A DNA stretch of 64,000 nucleotides from CAZFBR01 sp035353495 [NCBI: uncultured bacterium] (GTDB lineage: Bacteria > DAOPZR01), in assembly GCA_964517215.1 (NCBI GenBank), contig CAZFBR010000001.1, forward strand, positions 1-64,000, read 5' to 3'. Shown piece after piece: positions 50,514 through 58,157 of this stretch. The notes under the pieces were generated by a model. The model ran no database searches. It was not told where the DNA came from and was given only the letters and a program-made list of their open reading frames with translations. The stretch's first letter is position 1; the number at the start of each line of letters is the position of its first letter. The position numbers and the translations under genes were made by a program.

Positions 50514-51662
50514 TCATTTTTTCAGTACCGCGAGCATGGCCCGGAACGGGGCGGAGAATTCCGTGCGCAAATCGGTGAAAATTGAACGATAGGTGCGGTC
50601 ACCGCGCAACAGTTCTTCGAAATAGCCGACGACCTTCCGGTTCTTGACCCCCAGCTTGTAGGAAATGTACGGATGCCGGAAAAAAATGTCCGCCAGCTTG
50701 CCGGCATAGGCAAGATCATCGCGAATCTCCGCGTCCACCTGCTCCTGGTAGCGCGCGAGCGGGGTTCCGGCAAGAATTGTCTGCGCCGCCAGCTCACCCG
50801 ACCGGGCGGCAAAATAGATGCCTTCGCCGGAGAGCGGGTCGACGAGGCAGGCGGCGTCGCCGGTGAGCAGCGTGCGCCGGCCGATCAGCGGATCGCGGGC
50901 GCCGCAGTAGGGGAGCGGCCAGCCGCGCACCTCTGCTGCCAGCCGCTGCCGGGTGTTGGTCATGCCGTCGAGAAACCGCTCCAATACCGCCCGCGCGTCC
51001 GGCATTCTGCGCCGGGCCGAGCCGATGCCGCAGGAAAAATGCTCCCGTTTCGGGAAGATCCAGCCGTAGCCCTCGGGCACATCACCCACATCCATTGCCG
51101 CGACCGCACCCTGGTTCGCCCGTGCCTCAGGCGATATCCGCACTTCCGCATTGAGTGCCACCCCGAGATAGCGGTTCGGGGTCAGCTGCAGCGCGCGCGC
51201 GATCCGGCTGTGCGCACCGTCTGCCGCCACCAGCCAGTCAGCCGTATGCACCGCGCCCGCCGCGGTGGTGACGGTGACGCCGGTCGGGGTCTCCGCCACG
51301 GTGGTGACGGTTTCCCCCTCGTGCAACTCCGCACCCGCCGCCTGTGCCTGGCGCGCCAGCCACCGGTCGAACGGGGCGCGCATGACCATCATGATCCCCG
51401 GGCCGTGCGCCTGTTCCGTTACGGCGTCGCTGAACCGGTAACTGAAGGTCGTTGCGGTTACGGTGCATTCCACCAGTTCGGGCGGCAGTGCGCCGGTCAG
51501 TCGCACCAGATGCGGCGGGATGCCGCCGGCACAGATTTTGACGCGCGGCAGGTGCTCTTTTTCCAGCAGCAGCACACGCGCTCCGCCCCGGGCCAGGTCA
51601 CGCGCGGCAATGCTTCCTGCCGGCCCGCTTCCGACAACGATGACAGTTGTTTTCACGTTCAC
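50514..51662 (-). CDS. Geranylgeranyl reductase-family flavoprotein
   Basis: 382 residues from GTG 51662, overlapping the upstream stop (GTGA). FAD Rossmann motif VIVVGSGPAGSIAARDLARGG, the family's CAGGIPPHLVRL, DWLVAADGAHSRIARAL, and GDAACLVDPLSGEGIYFAARSGELAA. The C-terminal part is family-typical. These enzymes reduce or hydroxylate isoprenoid or polyketide chains. Specific substrate is unknown; the MEP pathway genes are elsewhere in the window. Confidence 0.9.
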   Translation of the reverse strand: MNVKTTVIVVGSGPAGSIAARDLARGGARVLLLEKEHLPRVKICAGGIPPHLVRLTGALPPELVECTVTATTFSYRFSDAVTEQAHGPGIMMVMRAPFDRWLARQAQAAGAELHEGETVTTVAETPTGVTVTTAAGAVHTADWLVAADGAHSRIARALQLTPNRYLGVALNAEVRISPEARANQGAVAAMDVGDVPEGYGWIFPKREHFSCGIGSARRRMPDARAVLERFLDGMTNTRQRLAAEVRGWPLPYCGARDPLIGRRTLLTGDAACLVDPLSGEGIYFAARSGELAAQTILAGTPLARYQEQVDAEIRDDLAYAGKLADIFFRHPYISYKLGVKNRKVVGYFEELLRGDRTYRSIFTDLRTEFSAPFRAMLAVLKK

Positions 51663-52153
51663 GACCCCAGTGGTAGTGACTGCAGTACGGCCGCGGCATC
51701 CCGGGCGGCGCGGGTTTCCGGAAACTGGCGGATGCAGATCGTGAGCGCGGCATTGGCCGCCGGATAGCGGCCCAGCCGCTTGAGGCATTGGCCCTGCAGG
51801 TACCACAGCTGCGCTTCGCTGTCACAGCCGCGATAGCGTTCGCCCAGCTGTTCCGCCGCCGCCAGCGCCGCGGTATCATCACCCTGATTCATCAGCGTTG
51901 CCACCAGCAGCGGCGCGGCCTGCATCGCCCATTGGCTCTCCGGGTGGTCCGCCAGCAGGGTGCGTGCCGCCGCCGCCGCGTGCACCCAGTCGCCGGTTTT
52001 GTCGAAGCCGACATTCGTCCAATGAAATATTACGGCGTTGTATTGCCGGTGGGCAGCGGCGTCCTGCTGTTCAAACCGATAGAGGGCATACCACAGCAGG
52101 CCGGCCAGCACTGCTGTCAGGCCCAGGATAATGGCGTAATTCCGCCGCCGCAT
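51659..52153 (-). CDS. TPR-like membrane-anchored protein
   Basis: 164 residues from ATG 52153. Basic start (MRRRNY), one membrane helix (about 8-28), then helical repeats of the tetratricopeptide type: WVHAAAAARTLLADHPESQWAMQAAPLLVATLMNQGDDTAALAAAEQLGERY, and AQLWYLQGQCLKRLGRYPAANAALTICIRQFPE. A protein-protein interaction module facing the periplasm or cytoplasm. Lies between thiE (3 bases away) and the flavoprotein gene. Confidence 0.78.
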   Translation of the reverse strand: MRRRNYAIILGLTAVLAGLLWYALYRFEQQDAAAHRQYNAVIFHWTNVGFDKTGDWVHAAAAARTLLADHPESQWAMQAAPLLVATLMNQGDDTAALAAAEQLGERYRGCDSEAQLWYLQGQCLKRLGRYPAANAALTICIRQFPETRAARDAAAVLQSLPLGS

Positions 52154-52156
52154 CGG

Positions 52157-52795
52157 TTAGCTCCCGCCCTGCACGCGGGCCAGCAGCGCCGCCGCCGCCG
52201 CCTGCGGATCCGCCGCCGCCATGACTGCGGAGACCACCGCGATCCGTTGCGCACCTGCGGCGAGTACTGCGGCCAGGGTATCCGGCTGGATGCCGCCGAT
52301 GACGAACCAGGGTACGGGCAGTGCCAGCGCGGCCACCTGCCGGACCAGTGCCAACCCGCCGGGTCTGCCGGTGTCGGTTTTGGTCGGCGTGGCGAAGACC
52401 GGACCGACCCCGAGATAATCCGCACCAGCGGCAACCGCCTGCTGCGCTTCCGTCGGGGTGGTCGCGGAACAGCCGATAATCGCCGACGGGCCAAGCAGCC
52501 GGCGCGCGTCCTGCACGGTCAGGTCATTTTGGCCCACATGCACGCCGTCCGCACCCGCTGCGAGTGCCAGGTCAACACGGTCATTCACGACCAGCGGCAC
52601 CGCTGCCGCGCGGCACAGCGGCAGCAGCGCAGCCAGCATCGCCAGCTGTTCCCGGGCACTGCCGGTTTTGTCGCGATACTGGATCAGGCCGGCGCCGCCG
52701 GCCAGGGCGAGGCGCACCGTTTCCGCCAGCCCGCACCCGGCCGCCAGCTGCCGGTCGGTGATGACGTTCAGCCGCACATCACCGGTCAGCATCAT
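52157..52795 (-). CDS. thiE: Thiamine-phosphate synthase
   Basis: 212 residues from ATG 52795 (a second ATG follows at once). Joins HMP-diphosphate and HET-phosphate. Motifs: [82 protein letters not shown], and [11 protein letters not shown]. Useful for the TPP-dependent oxidoreductases. Starts by ATGA overlap with hom. Confidence 0.96.
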   Translation of the reverse strand: MMLTGDVRLNVITDRQLAAGCGLAETVRLALAGGAGLIQYRDKTGSAREQLAMLAALLPLCRAAAVPLVVNDRVDLALAAGADGVHVGQNDLTVQDARRLLGPSAIIGCSATTPTEAQQAVAAGADYLGVGPVFATPTKTDTGRPGGLALVRQVAALALPVPWFVIGGIQPDTLAAVLAAGAQRIAVVSAVMAAADPQAAAAALLARVQGGS

Positions 52796-54081
52796 ACCCG
52801 TTCAATGCGCAGCAGCCGCGCGGGATGGCGCACCAGCTCGAGCTGGTCGATTTCCGCCAGGGCCGCGCGCACGCTCCCCTCACGCGCCGCATGGGTCATG
52901 ATGACGATATGCACGTAATCGCGGGTTTCCTGATGCTCCTTCTGCATGCATGAGAGGATGCTGATCCCGTGCCGGCTCAGCGTGGTGCAGAGGGTGCCGA
53001 GCACGCCCGGCTGGTCCACCGTCGAAAAGCGCAGATAGTACTGGCAGGTGACCTCGGGCATGGGTGTTACCGGGTACGGCCGGCTGCGGTAGAACGTGCG
53101 CGCCGGGGTCAGCTGCCGTCCGATCAGCAGAATATCCGCCATCACGGCGCTTGCCGTCGGCAGCTCGCCTGCGCCCTTGCCGTAAAACATCTGGTTGCCC
53201 ACCGCGTCGCCGGTGAGGAAGATGGCGTTGTATTCGCGCCGCACGCTCGCCAGCGGCGATTCCGCCGGCACCAGCGTCGGATGCACGCGCAGTTCGAGGC
53301 GCGGCTGGTCGCCCGGCACGCATTTGGCCACCGCCAGCAGCTTCAGGGCGTACCCCAGCTCCGCCGCATGGCGGATGTCGGTCGGGCTGATTTCCTCAAT
53401 CCCCTCGCAGTAGACCGCGTCGAACGCCACCTGCTGGCCGTACATCAGCATGGCCAGCACGGTCAGCTTGTGCGCCGCATCGTGGCCGTTGAGGTCGAGC
53501 GTCGGGTTCGCCTCGGCGAACCCCAGCCGCTGCGCGTCCGCCAGCGCCCGGGCGAGTGTGTCGTTGCCTTCGGTCATGCGCGTCAGGATGAAATTGGTGG
53601 TGCCGTTGATGATTCCGTACAGCGACGGGACATGGTTGGCGGTCAGGCAGCCGTCCAGCACATTGAGGATGGGGATGCCGCCGGCGACACTGGCGTCGCA
53701 GCGCAGCGAGACCCCCATCTCCTGCGCGGTGGCGAACAGTTCTGCGCCGTGCAGCGCCAGCAGGGCCTTGTTTGCCGTGACCACGTGCTTGCCGGCACGC
53801 AGGGCGGTCAGCATGATCGTGCGCGCCGGCTCGATCCCGCCGATCAGTTCCACCACCACCTCGAGTCCGGGCGTGCCCAGCAGCTCCGCCACTGACGTGG
53901 TGAACTGTTCTGCACGCAAACCGAGTTCCGCACCGCGCTGGGCCCGCACATCGCACGCGCGCACCAGTTCCGGCGTGAAGCCCAGCCGCGTGGCCAGCGG
54001 CTCACGCAGCGTGGTCAGCAGTTTGACTACCCCTGCTCCGACTGTTCCCAATCCGATAACGCCAACCCCGATACCCTTCAT
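52792..54081 (-). CDS. hom: Homoserine dehydrogenase
   Basis: 429 residues from ATG 54081. NAD(P)-binding GVGVIGLGTVGAGVVKLL, VVTANKALLALHGAEL, NVLDGCLTANHVPSLYGIINGTTNFILTRM, the catalytic region LGFAEANPTLDLNGHDAAHKL, KGAGELPTASAVMADIL, and a C-terminal ACT domain (DQPGVLGTLCTTLSRHGISILSCM) for threonine feedback. Reduces aspartate semialdehyde to homoserine. Confidence 0.97.
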   Translation of the reverse strand: MKGIGVGVIGLGTVGAGVVKLLTTLREPLATRLGFTPELVRACDVRAQRGAELGLRAEQFTTSVAELLGTPGLEVVVELIGGIEPARTIMLTALRAGKHVVTANKALLALHGAELFATAQEMGVSLRCDASVAGGIPILNVLDGCLTANHVPSLYGIINGTTNFILTRMTEGNDTLARALADAQRLGFAEANPTLDLNGHDAAHKLTVLAMLMYGQQVAFDAVYCEGIEEISPTDIRHAAELGYALKLLAVAKCVPGDQPRLELRVHPTLVPAESPLASVRREYNAIFLTGDAVGNQMFYGKGAGELPTASAVMADILLIGRQLTPARTFYRSRPYPVTPMPEVTCQYYLRFSTVDQPGVLGTLCTTLSRHGISILSCMQKEHQETRDYVHIVIMTHAAREGSVRAALAEIDQLELVRHPARLLRIERV

Positions 54082-54169
54082 GATTGTTCCGCCCCTGTCG
54101 TCCTGTACTGCCGGTCGCTCCGGCGCCGATAGTATAGCATATTTTGTCCGCGATTCCGGATGGTTGGCA

Positions 54170-54742
54170 TTACCGTTCCATGACCAGAAAATCGCTGATC
54201 AGCCCCCGATTGGCCAGGGCGGTGGCGTATTGTTCCGCATCGCTGCGCGTGGCATAACTGCCCAGGCAGACACGGTAGCGGTCGCCGGCAGGGCCGGGTA
54301 CGGTTTCCACCTGCGTCGTCAAGCCCTTGCCCTGCAGGGTGCGCGCGTCCTGCTCCGCCTGCGCCCGTTCGCTGCGGGTGGTGATCTGGATGCTCCACCG
54401 GCCGGCCGGAGGGGCGGACGCTGCCGGCGCCGCCATCCGTGCCGGGGCTGCAGTTGGTGCTGCTTCCGGAACTGTTGTCCCGGGTCCGGCAGCAGGCAGC
54501 GCTGATGGCGTGGCGTCGCCGGTTTCGCCCGCGGGGGGCGGAATGGTCACCGTGCGCGCCGCCAGCGGCATGGCCAGCGCCGCATACGGGTCGCCGGCCG
54601 GCCGGTCCGCACCGGTTCGTGCGCCCAGCCAATACCCGCCGGCAAAGACAGCGCCGAGCACGGCCACAAGCACCGCCAGTGCCGCCAGCAGGGTCAGCCG
54701 GTTGAATCGCACGCTGTATTCGTCAGTTCGCAGCATGGCCAT
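54170..54742 (-). CDS. SPOR-domain membrane protein
   Basis: 190 residues from ATG 54742; ATG 54736 gives MLRTDEY. One membrane helix (about 18-40, LTLLAALAVLVAVLGAVFAGGYWLG), a Pro/Ala-rich linker through about 108, then a SPOR domain (WSIQITTRSERAQAEQDARTLQGKGLTTQVETVPG, YRVCLGSYATRSDAEQYATAL). SPOR domains bind denuded glycan at division sites, so an envelope or septum role is likely. It follows the HDOD gene by 11 bases on the same strand. Confidence 0.88.
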   Translation of the reverse strand: MAMLRTDEYSVRFNRLTLLAALAVLVAVLGAVFAGGYWLGARTGADRPAGDPYAALAMPLAARTVTIPPPAGETGDATPSALPAAGPGTTVPEAAPTAAPARMAAPAASAPPAGRWSIQITTRSERAQAEQDARTLQGKGLTTQVETVPGPAGDRYRVCLGSYATRSDAEQYATALANRGLISDFLVMER

Positions 54743-54753
54743 GGCAGTGCGCG

Positions 54754-55626
54754 TCAGGCGCGGGCGGTCTGCGTCATCACGATAAAGTCCTGCGCCGTGT
54801 GCATGTCCCGTTCGAGATCGCGCAAAATGCCCTCGAGGTCATCCTGATCGAGTTGCAGCCGTTCCCACACCGCTTCCTGCAGGTCGGGAATGACGGTATC
54901 GCCGCCGTTGCCGATGCCGCGGGTGCGGGCCAGCAGATCGGCAAGATAGATGATTGCCGGCAGCACTTCGGTGTTCTCCGCTTTCGTCGCGTCGTGATGC
55001 CAGGCGATGGCATGCAGCAGCGCCGGCGGCAGCTTCCAGCGTTCCGCCAGCCAGCCGCCGATGGCCGCATGATCGACGCCCAGCACGGCCTTTTCCGCCG
55101 CGCGCAGCGAGCTGCCCTTGTCGTCGCGCCAGGCCAGCACCCGGGCAAAATCGTCGGGCAGAAACTGGTCCAGCACCACCTTGCCGAGATCATGCACAAT
55201 CCCGGCGATGAAGGCCTCCTCGATCAGCGGGTAGCGCATTTTTTTGGCGATGATCTGCGCCGCCACCCCCGTGCCGATCGAGTGTTTCCAGAATTCCTGC
55301 CGGTCAAACCGCTGTGTGCCGCGCCCGCCAAAGATCTCAAATACCGTGGCCGACAGGGCCAGCGACTTGATCGTGCGGAAGCCGAGGATCACCACCGCCT
55401 GGGTGACGGTCGAGATCTGCCGGGAGAATCCGTAGAACGGCGAATTGACCAGCTTGAGCACCTTGGCCGCCAGCGCCTGGTCCGTGGAAATGACGCGATT
55501 GACATCGACCGCCGAGGTCTCCGGGCTTTCCACCAGGGAGAGGATCTGCGTCACCACCACCGGCAGGGTCGGCAGCTTGTCGATGCGGTCAACCATCGCA
55601 TGCAGTTTTGCGGTGTCCTGTGCCAT
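54754..55626 (-). CDS. HDOD-domain signalling protein
   Basis: 290 residues from ATG 55626. HDOD domain throughout: DKLPTLPVVVTQILSLVESPETSAVDVNRVISTDQALAAKVLKLVNSPFYGFSRQISTVTQAVVILGFRTIKSLALS, IVHDLGKVVLDQFLP, VLGVDHAAIGGWLAERWKLP and LLHAIAWHH. HDOD proteins are catalytically silent HD relatives that scaffold signalling and cell-cycle proteins; the HD pair HDLGK is kept here. The C-terminal 60 residues (AVWERLQLDQDDLEGILRDLERDM) are helical. Confidence 0.9.
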   Translation of the reverse strand: MAQDTAKLHAMVDRIDKLPTLPVVVTQILSLVESPETSAVDVNRVISTDQALAAKVLKLVNSPFYGFSRQISTVTQAVVILGFRTIKSLALSATVFEIFGGRGTQRFDRQEFWKHSIGTGVAAQIIAKKMRYPLIEEAFIAGIVHDLGKVVLDQFLPDDFARVLAWRDDKGSSLRAAEKAVLGVDHAAIGGWLAERWKLPPALLHAIAWHHDATKAENTEVLPAIIYLADLLARTRGIGNGGDTVIPDLQEAVWERLQLDQDDLEGILRDLERDMHTAQDFIVMTQTARA

Positions 55627-55679
55627 GGCCGCAGTATACCTTATTTGTCCGGGCGCACGAAAGTCAAACCGGGTGCGGC

Positions 55680-56729
55680 TTACAGTTCGGGCGACTGCAC
55701 ATACCGCCGCATTTTGCCGACATTTTCCTCGTCACCCAGGATGATCAGCGCGTCCTCGGCCTGCAGCACGGTGGGCGACAGGGGGTTGGCGATGAACTGG
55801 CCGTCCTGGCGCTTGATGGCGACCACGATGGTATGGGTATGCTGGGTGATGCGCGAATCGCGCAGGGTCTTCCCCGCCAGATGGGAATCGGCCGGGATGC
55901 GGATCTCCTCGAGACGCAACGACACATCGTCCGTGTGGGTGACCACATCGACAAACGAGCAGACTGCCGGTCGCAGGATGTAGGAGGCCAGCCGGATGCC
56001 CGCGATGACCTTGGGCATGATCACCTTGTCCGCGCCCGATTTGTAGATCTTGGCCTCCGCCTCGGGATCGTAACAGGTGGCGACGATGTAAATGTCCGGG
56101 CGCAGGTCCTTGGCGGTGAGGATCAGGTAGACGTTGTCCGCGTCATGCGACAGGGTGCAGATCACGCCCTTGGCCCGTTCGATGCCGGCGCGGAGCAGCG
56201 ACTCCTTTTTCGTTGCATCCGCCACTTCAATCAGGATCCGGTCGCCGTACTTCAGGCGGATGCGTTCCGCCGCCGCCGGACTGCGGTCGATGACCACCAT
56301 CGGCACCTTGGCCTGCCACAGCTCGTCGATGACATGCTCGCCCAGCTGTCCGCCGCCGCAGACAATGTAATGATCGTGGTATTTGCCCATTTTTTTAATC
56401 AGCCTCCGTTTGCGCACCATGGTATTGAGGTGCCCTTCCGCAATGAACGTGATGATGGTGCCGACGCAATAGGTTGCCGTGGCAATGCCGAACACCACCA
56501 GGAAGATGGTGAAGATTTTGCCTTCATTTGTCAGCGGGTTGACTTCGCGAAAGCCGATGGTGGCGATGGTGATGACCGTCATGTACACCGCGTCGAGGAG
56601 GGTGTAGTGCTCGATGGTGACATACCCCGCCACCCCGCTCACCACCACCGCGGCAAGCAGCAGCAGTGCGATGAAAATCCGGGTCGGATTGATCGGCGGC
56701 GCCGGCAGCGCAATGCGGTCGGGACTCAT
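55680..56729 (-). CDS. Potassium channel with RCK (TrkA-N/TrkA-C) domains
   Basis: 349 residues from ATG 56729; TTG 56738 adds three residues. Two-helix pore: helix at about 13-34, pore loop TVITIATIGFREVNPL, helix about 62-84. The filter reads TIGF in place of the usual TVGYG, a variant known in some bacterial Kch-like channels. RCK domain HDHYIVCGGGQLGEHVIDELW through NVYLILTAKDLRPDIYIVA, then TrkA-C (DDVSLRLEEIRIPADSHLAGKTL). Ligand-gated K+ flux is the expected role; selectivity with this filter is not certain. Confidence 0.88.
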   Translation of the reverse strand: MSPDRIALPAPPINPTRIFIALLLLAAVVVSGVAGYVTIEHYTLLDAVYMTVITIATIGFREVNPLTNEGKIFTIFLVVFGIATATYCVGTIITFIAEGHLNTMVRKRRLIKKMGKYHDHYIVCGGGQLGEHVIDELWQAKVPMVVIDRSPAAAERIRLKYGDRILIEVADATKKESLLRAGIERAKGVICTLSHDADNVYLILTAKDLRPDIYIVATCYDPEAEAKIYKSGADKVIMPKVIAGIRLASYILRPAVCSFVDVVTHTDDVSLRLEEIRIPADSHLAGKTLRDSRITQHTHTIVVAIKRQDGQFIANPLSPTVLQAEDALIILGDEENVGKMRRYVQSPEL

Positions 56730-56762
56730 TGCCGGCAATCCGTGGGGGATCGGCGGCGCCGG

Positions 56763-57977
56763 TTAGAAGCCAAGCTTGAACCGCTTCCTGACCCGGGTGA
56801 TGAATTCGGGGATCAGGGTGCGCCGCGTGTTGGAATGCATGAAGGCGCTTTTGAGGCCGTTCAGTTCCGCGGCGGCGAGGTCGGCCAGGGAGAAATCGTG
56901 GTGCTGCCAGGCCAGATAGCATTCCTTGGTCTTGGTCGTGTTGGAGATCAGCCGGTTGTCGGTGCAGAGAATGACCCGCAAATTGCGCTTGCGGAATTCG
57001 CGCACCGGGTGGTTCTTGTAGTTGGCGAATTCCGGGGTGGTCTGCGCGTTGCTCGTCAGACAGACCTCGATGGGCACCCGCCGCATCCCGGCGCAGTATT
57101 CAACCAGCATATCGCTATCGAGCAGGTGGGTGCCGTGCCCGATGCGGTCGACATGGCAGTCGACCAGCGCCTGCTTGATGCTCTCCCAGCCGAACCCCTC
57201 CCCCGCATGGCAGGTGTTGTACAGGCCGGCCTTGGTGATCAGCTGGAACGATTCGGCGAAATTCTTCGCCGGATACCCTTTTTCCGGGCCGGCGATGTCG
57301 AACCCGACCACGCGCGTCAGTCCGTCCACCTGCCGCGCATTGACTGCCGCCACCGCGGTGTTGCGCGCCACCTCCTGGGCCAGCTGCTTGTTGGTGAAGC
57401 AGGAGAAGAAGCGCGCGATCTTTTTGTGGTAGGGCGACATGTGCTGGTTGTAGATGCGCAGCGAGCAGAGGATCATATTGGCGACGATCCCCGTCTCCTG
57501 CTGCGCCCGTTCCAGGCCGCGCGCCACCGCGTGGATCACCTCGTGCGGGCGCAGGCCGCGATGGGTATAATTCATCGGGGAGAAGCGCAGCTCGCAATAC
57601 CAGACATTCTCCGCCGCCATGTCGCAGGCGATCTCATAGGCGCCGCGCTCCAGCGCCGGCACGGTCTGCAGCACTGATTCGGTAAGCGGAAAATACTTGA
57701 GATAGGCCTCAAGGTTGGGGTAGCGGTCGCGGCTGACCAGGGTGCGGAACCTGTCCGGGTCCGTTGTCGGCAGCGCGATCCCCTGCTCCTGCGCCAGGTC
57801 AATGATCGTGCTGACCCGCAGCGACCCGCCGAGATGGACATGCAGATCAACCTTCGGCAATTCAAAGATGTCGGTGATGATTTTGCGATGGCGCCTGATC
57901 TGTTCCGGCTTCAGCCGGGTCACTTCCGCGATTGCCGCGATGCTCTTGTGCTGCAGGGTCGGTACCGTCGTCAGCAT
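56763..57977 (-). CDS. Adenosine deaminase-family protein
   Basis: 404 residues from ATG 57977, with GAGGATGA upstream. Metal and catalytic motifs of the family: LPKVDLHVHLGGSL, HAGEGFGWESI, DRIGHGTHLLDSDML, EVCLTSNAQT, and LCTDNRLISNTT with the Asp pair position. It is longer at the N-terminus (about 50 residues, LKPEQIRRHRKIITDIFE) than classic Add, and matches the longer bacterial group. Deaminates adenosine or a related nucleoside. Confidence 0.9.
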   Translation of the reverse strand: MLTTVPTLQHKSIAAIAEVTRLKPEQIRRHRKIITDIFELPKVDLHVHLGGSLRVSTIIDLAQEQGIALPTTDPDRFRTLVSRDRYPNLEAYLKYFPLTESVLQTVPALERGAYEIACDMAAENVWYCELRFSPMNYTHRGLRPHEVIHAVARGLERAQQETGIVANMILCSLRIYNQHMSPYHKKIARFFSCFTNKQLAQEVARNTAVAAVNARQVDGLTRVVGFDIAGPEKGYPAKNFAESFQLITKAGLYNTCHAGEGFGWESIKQALVDCHVDRIGHGTHLLDSDMLVEYCAGMRRVPIEVCLTSNAQTTPEFANYKNHPVREFRKRNLRVILCTDNRLISNTTKTKECYLAWQHHDFSLADLAAAELNGLKSAFMHSNTRRTLIPEFITRVRKRFKLGF

Positions 57978-58001
57978 GTGATCTCATCCTCGTTTTCCGC
58001 A

Positions 58002-58031
58002 AGAATACACCGTTCGCCGCACCGACGTCAA
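58002..58031 (-). promoter_or_regulatory. Promoter of the adenosine deaminase gene
   Basis: Minus strand TTGACG (58031-58026), 18-base spacer, TATTCT (58007-58002). Confidence 0.62.
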
Positions 58032-58073
58032 GTAATTGCCCGCCGGCCGGTCTGTTTGCCGGCATTCGTCATG

Positions 58074-58102
58074 ATGACAACCGCCGCGGTTATCGGTATA
58101 CT
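58074..58102 (+). promoter_or_regulatory. Promoter of hrpB
   Basis: ATGACA (58074-58079), 17-base spacer, TATACT (58097-58102), divergent from the promoter at 58002-58031. Confidence 0.58.
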
Positions 58103-58157
58103 GGTGTTGATACCGCAGTATCAGCTGTTGCGGCAGTGACGGTATCCGGGATGCGAC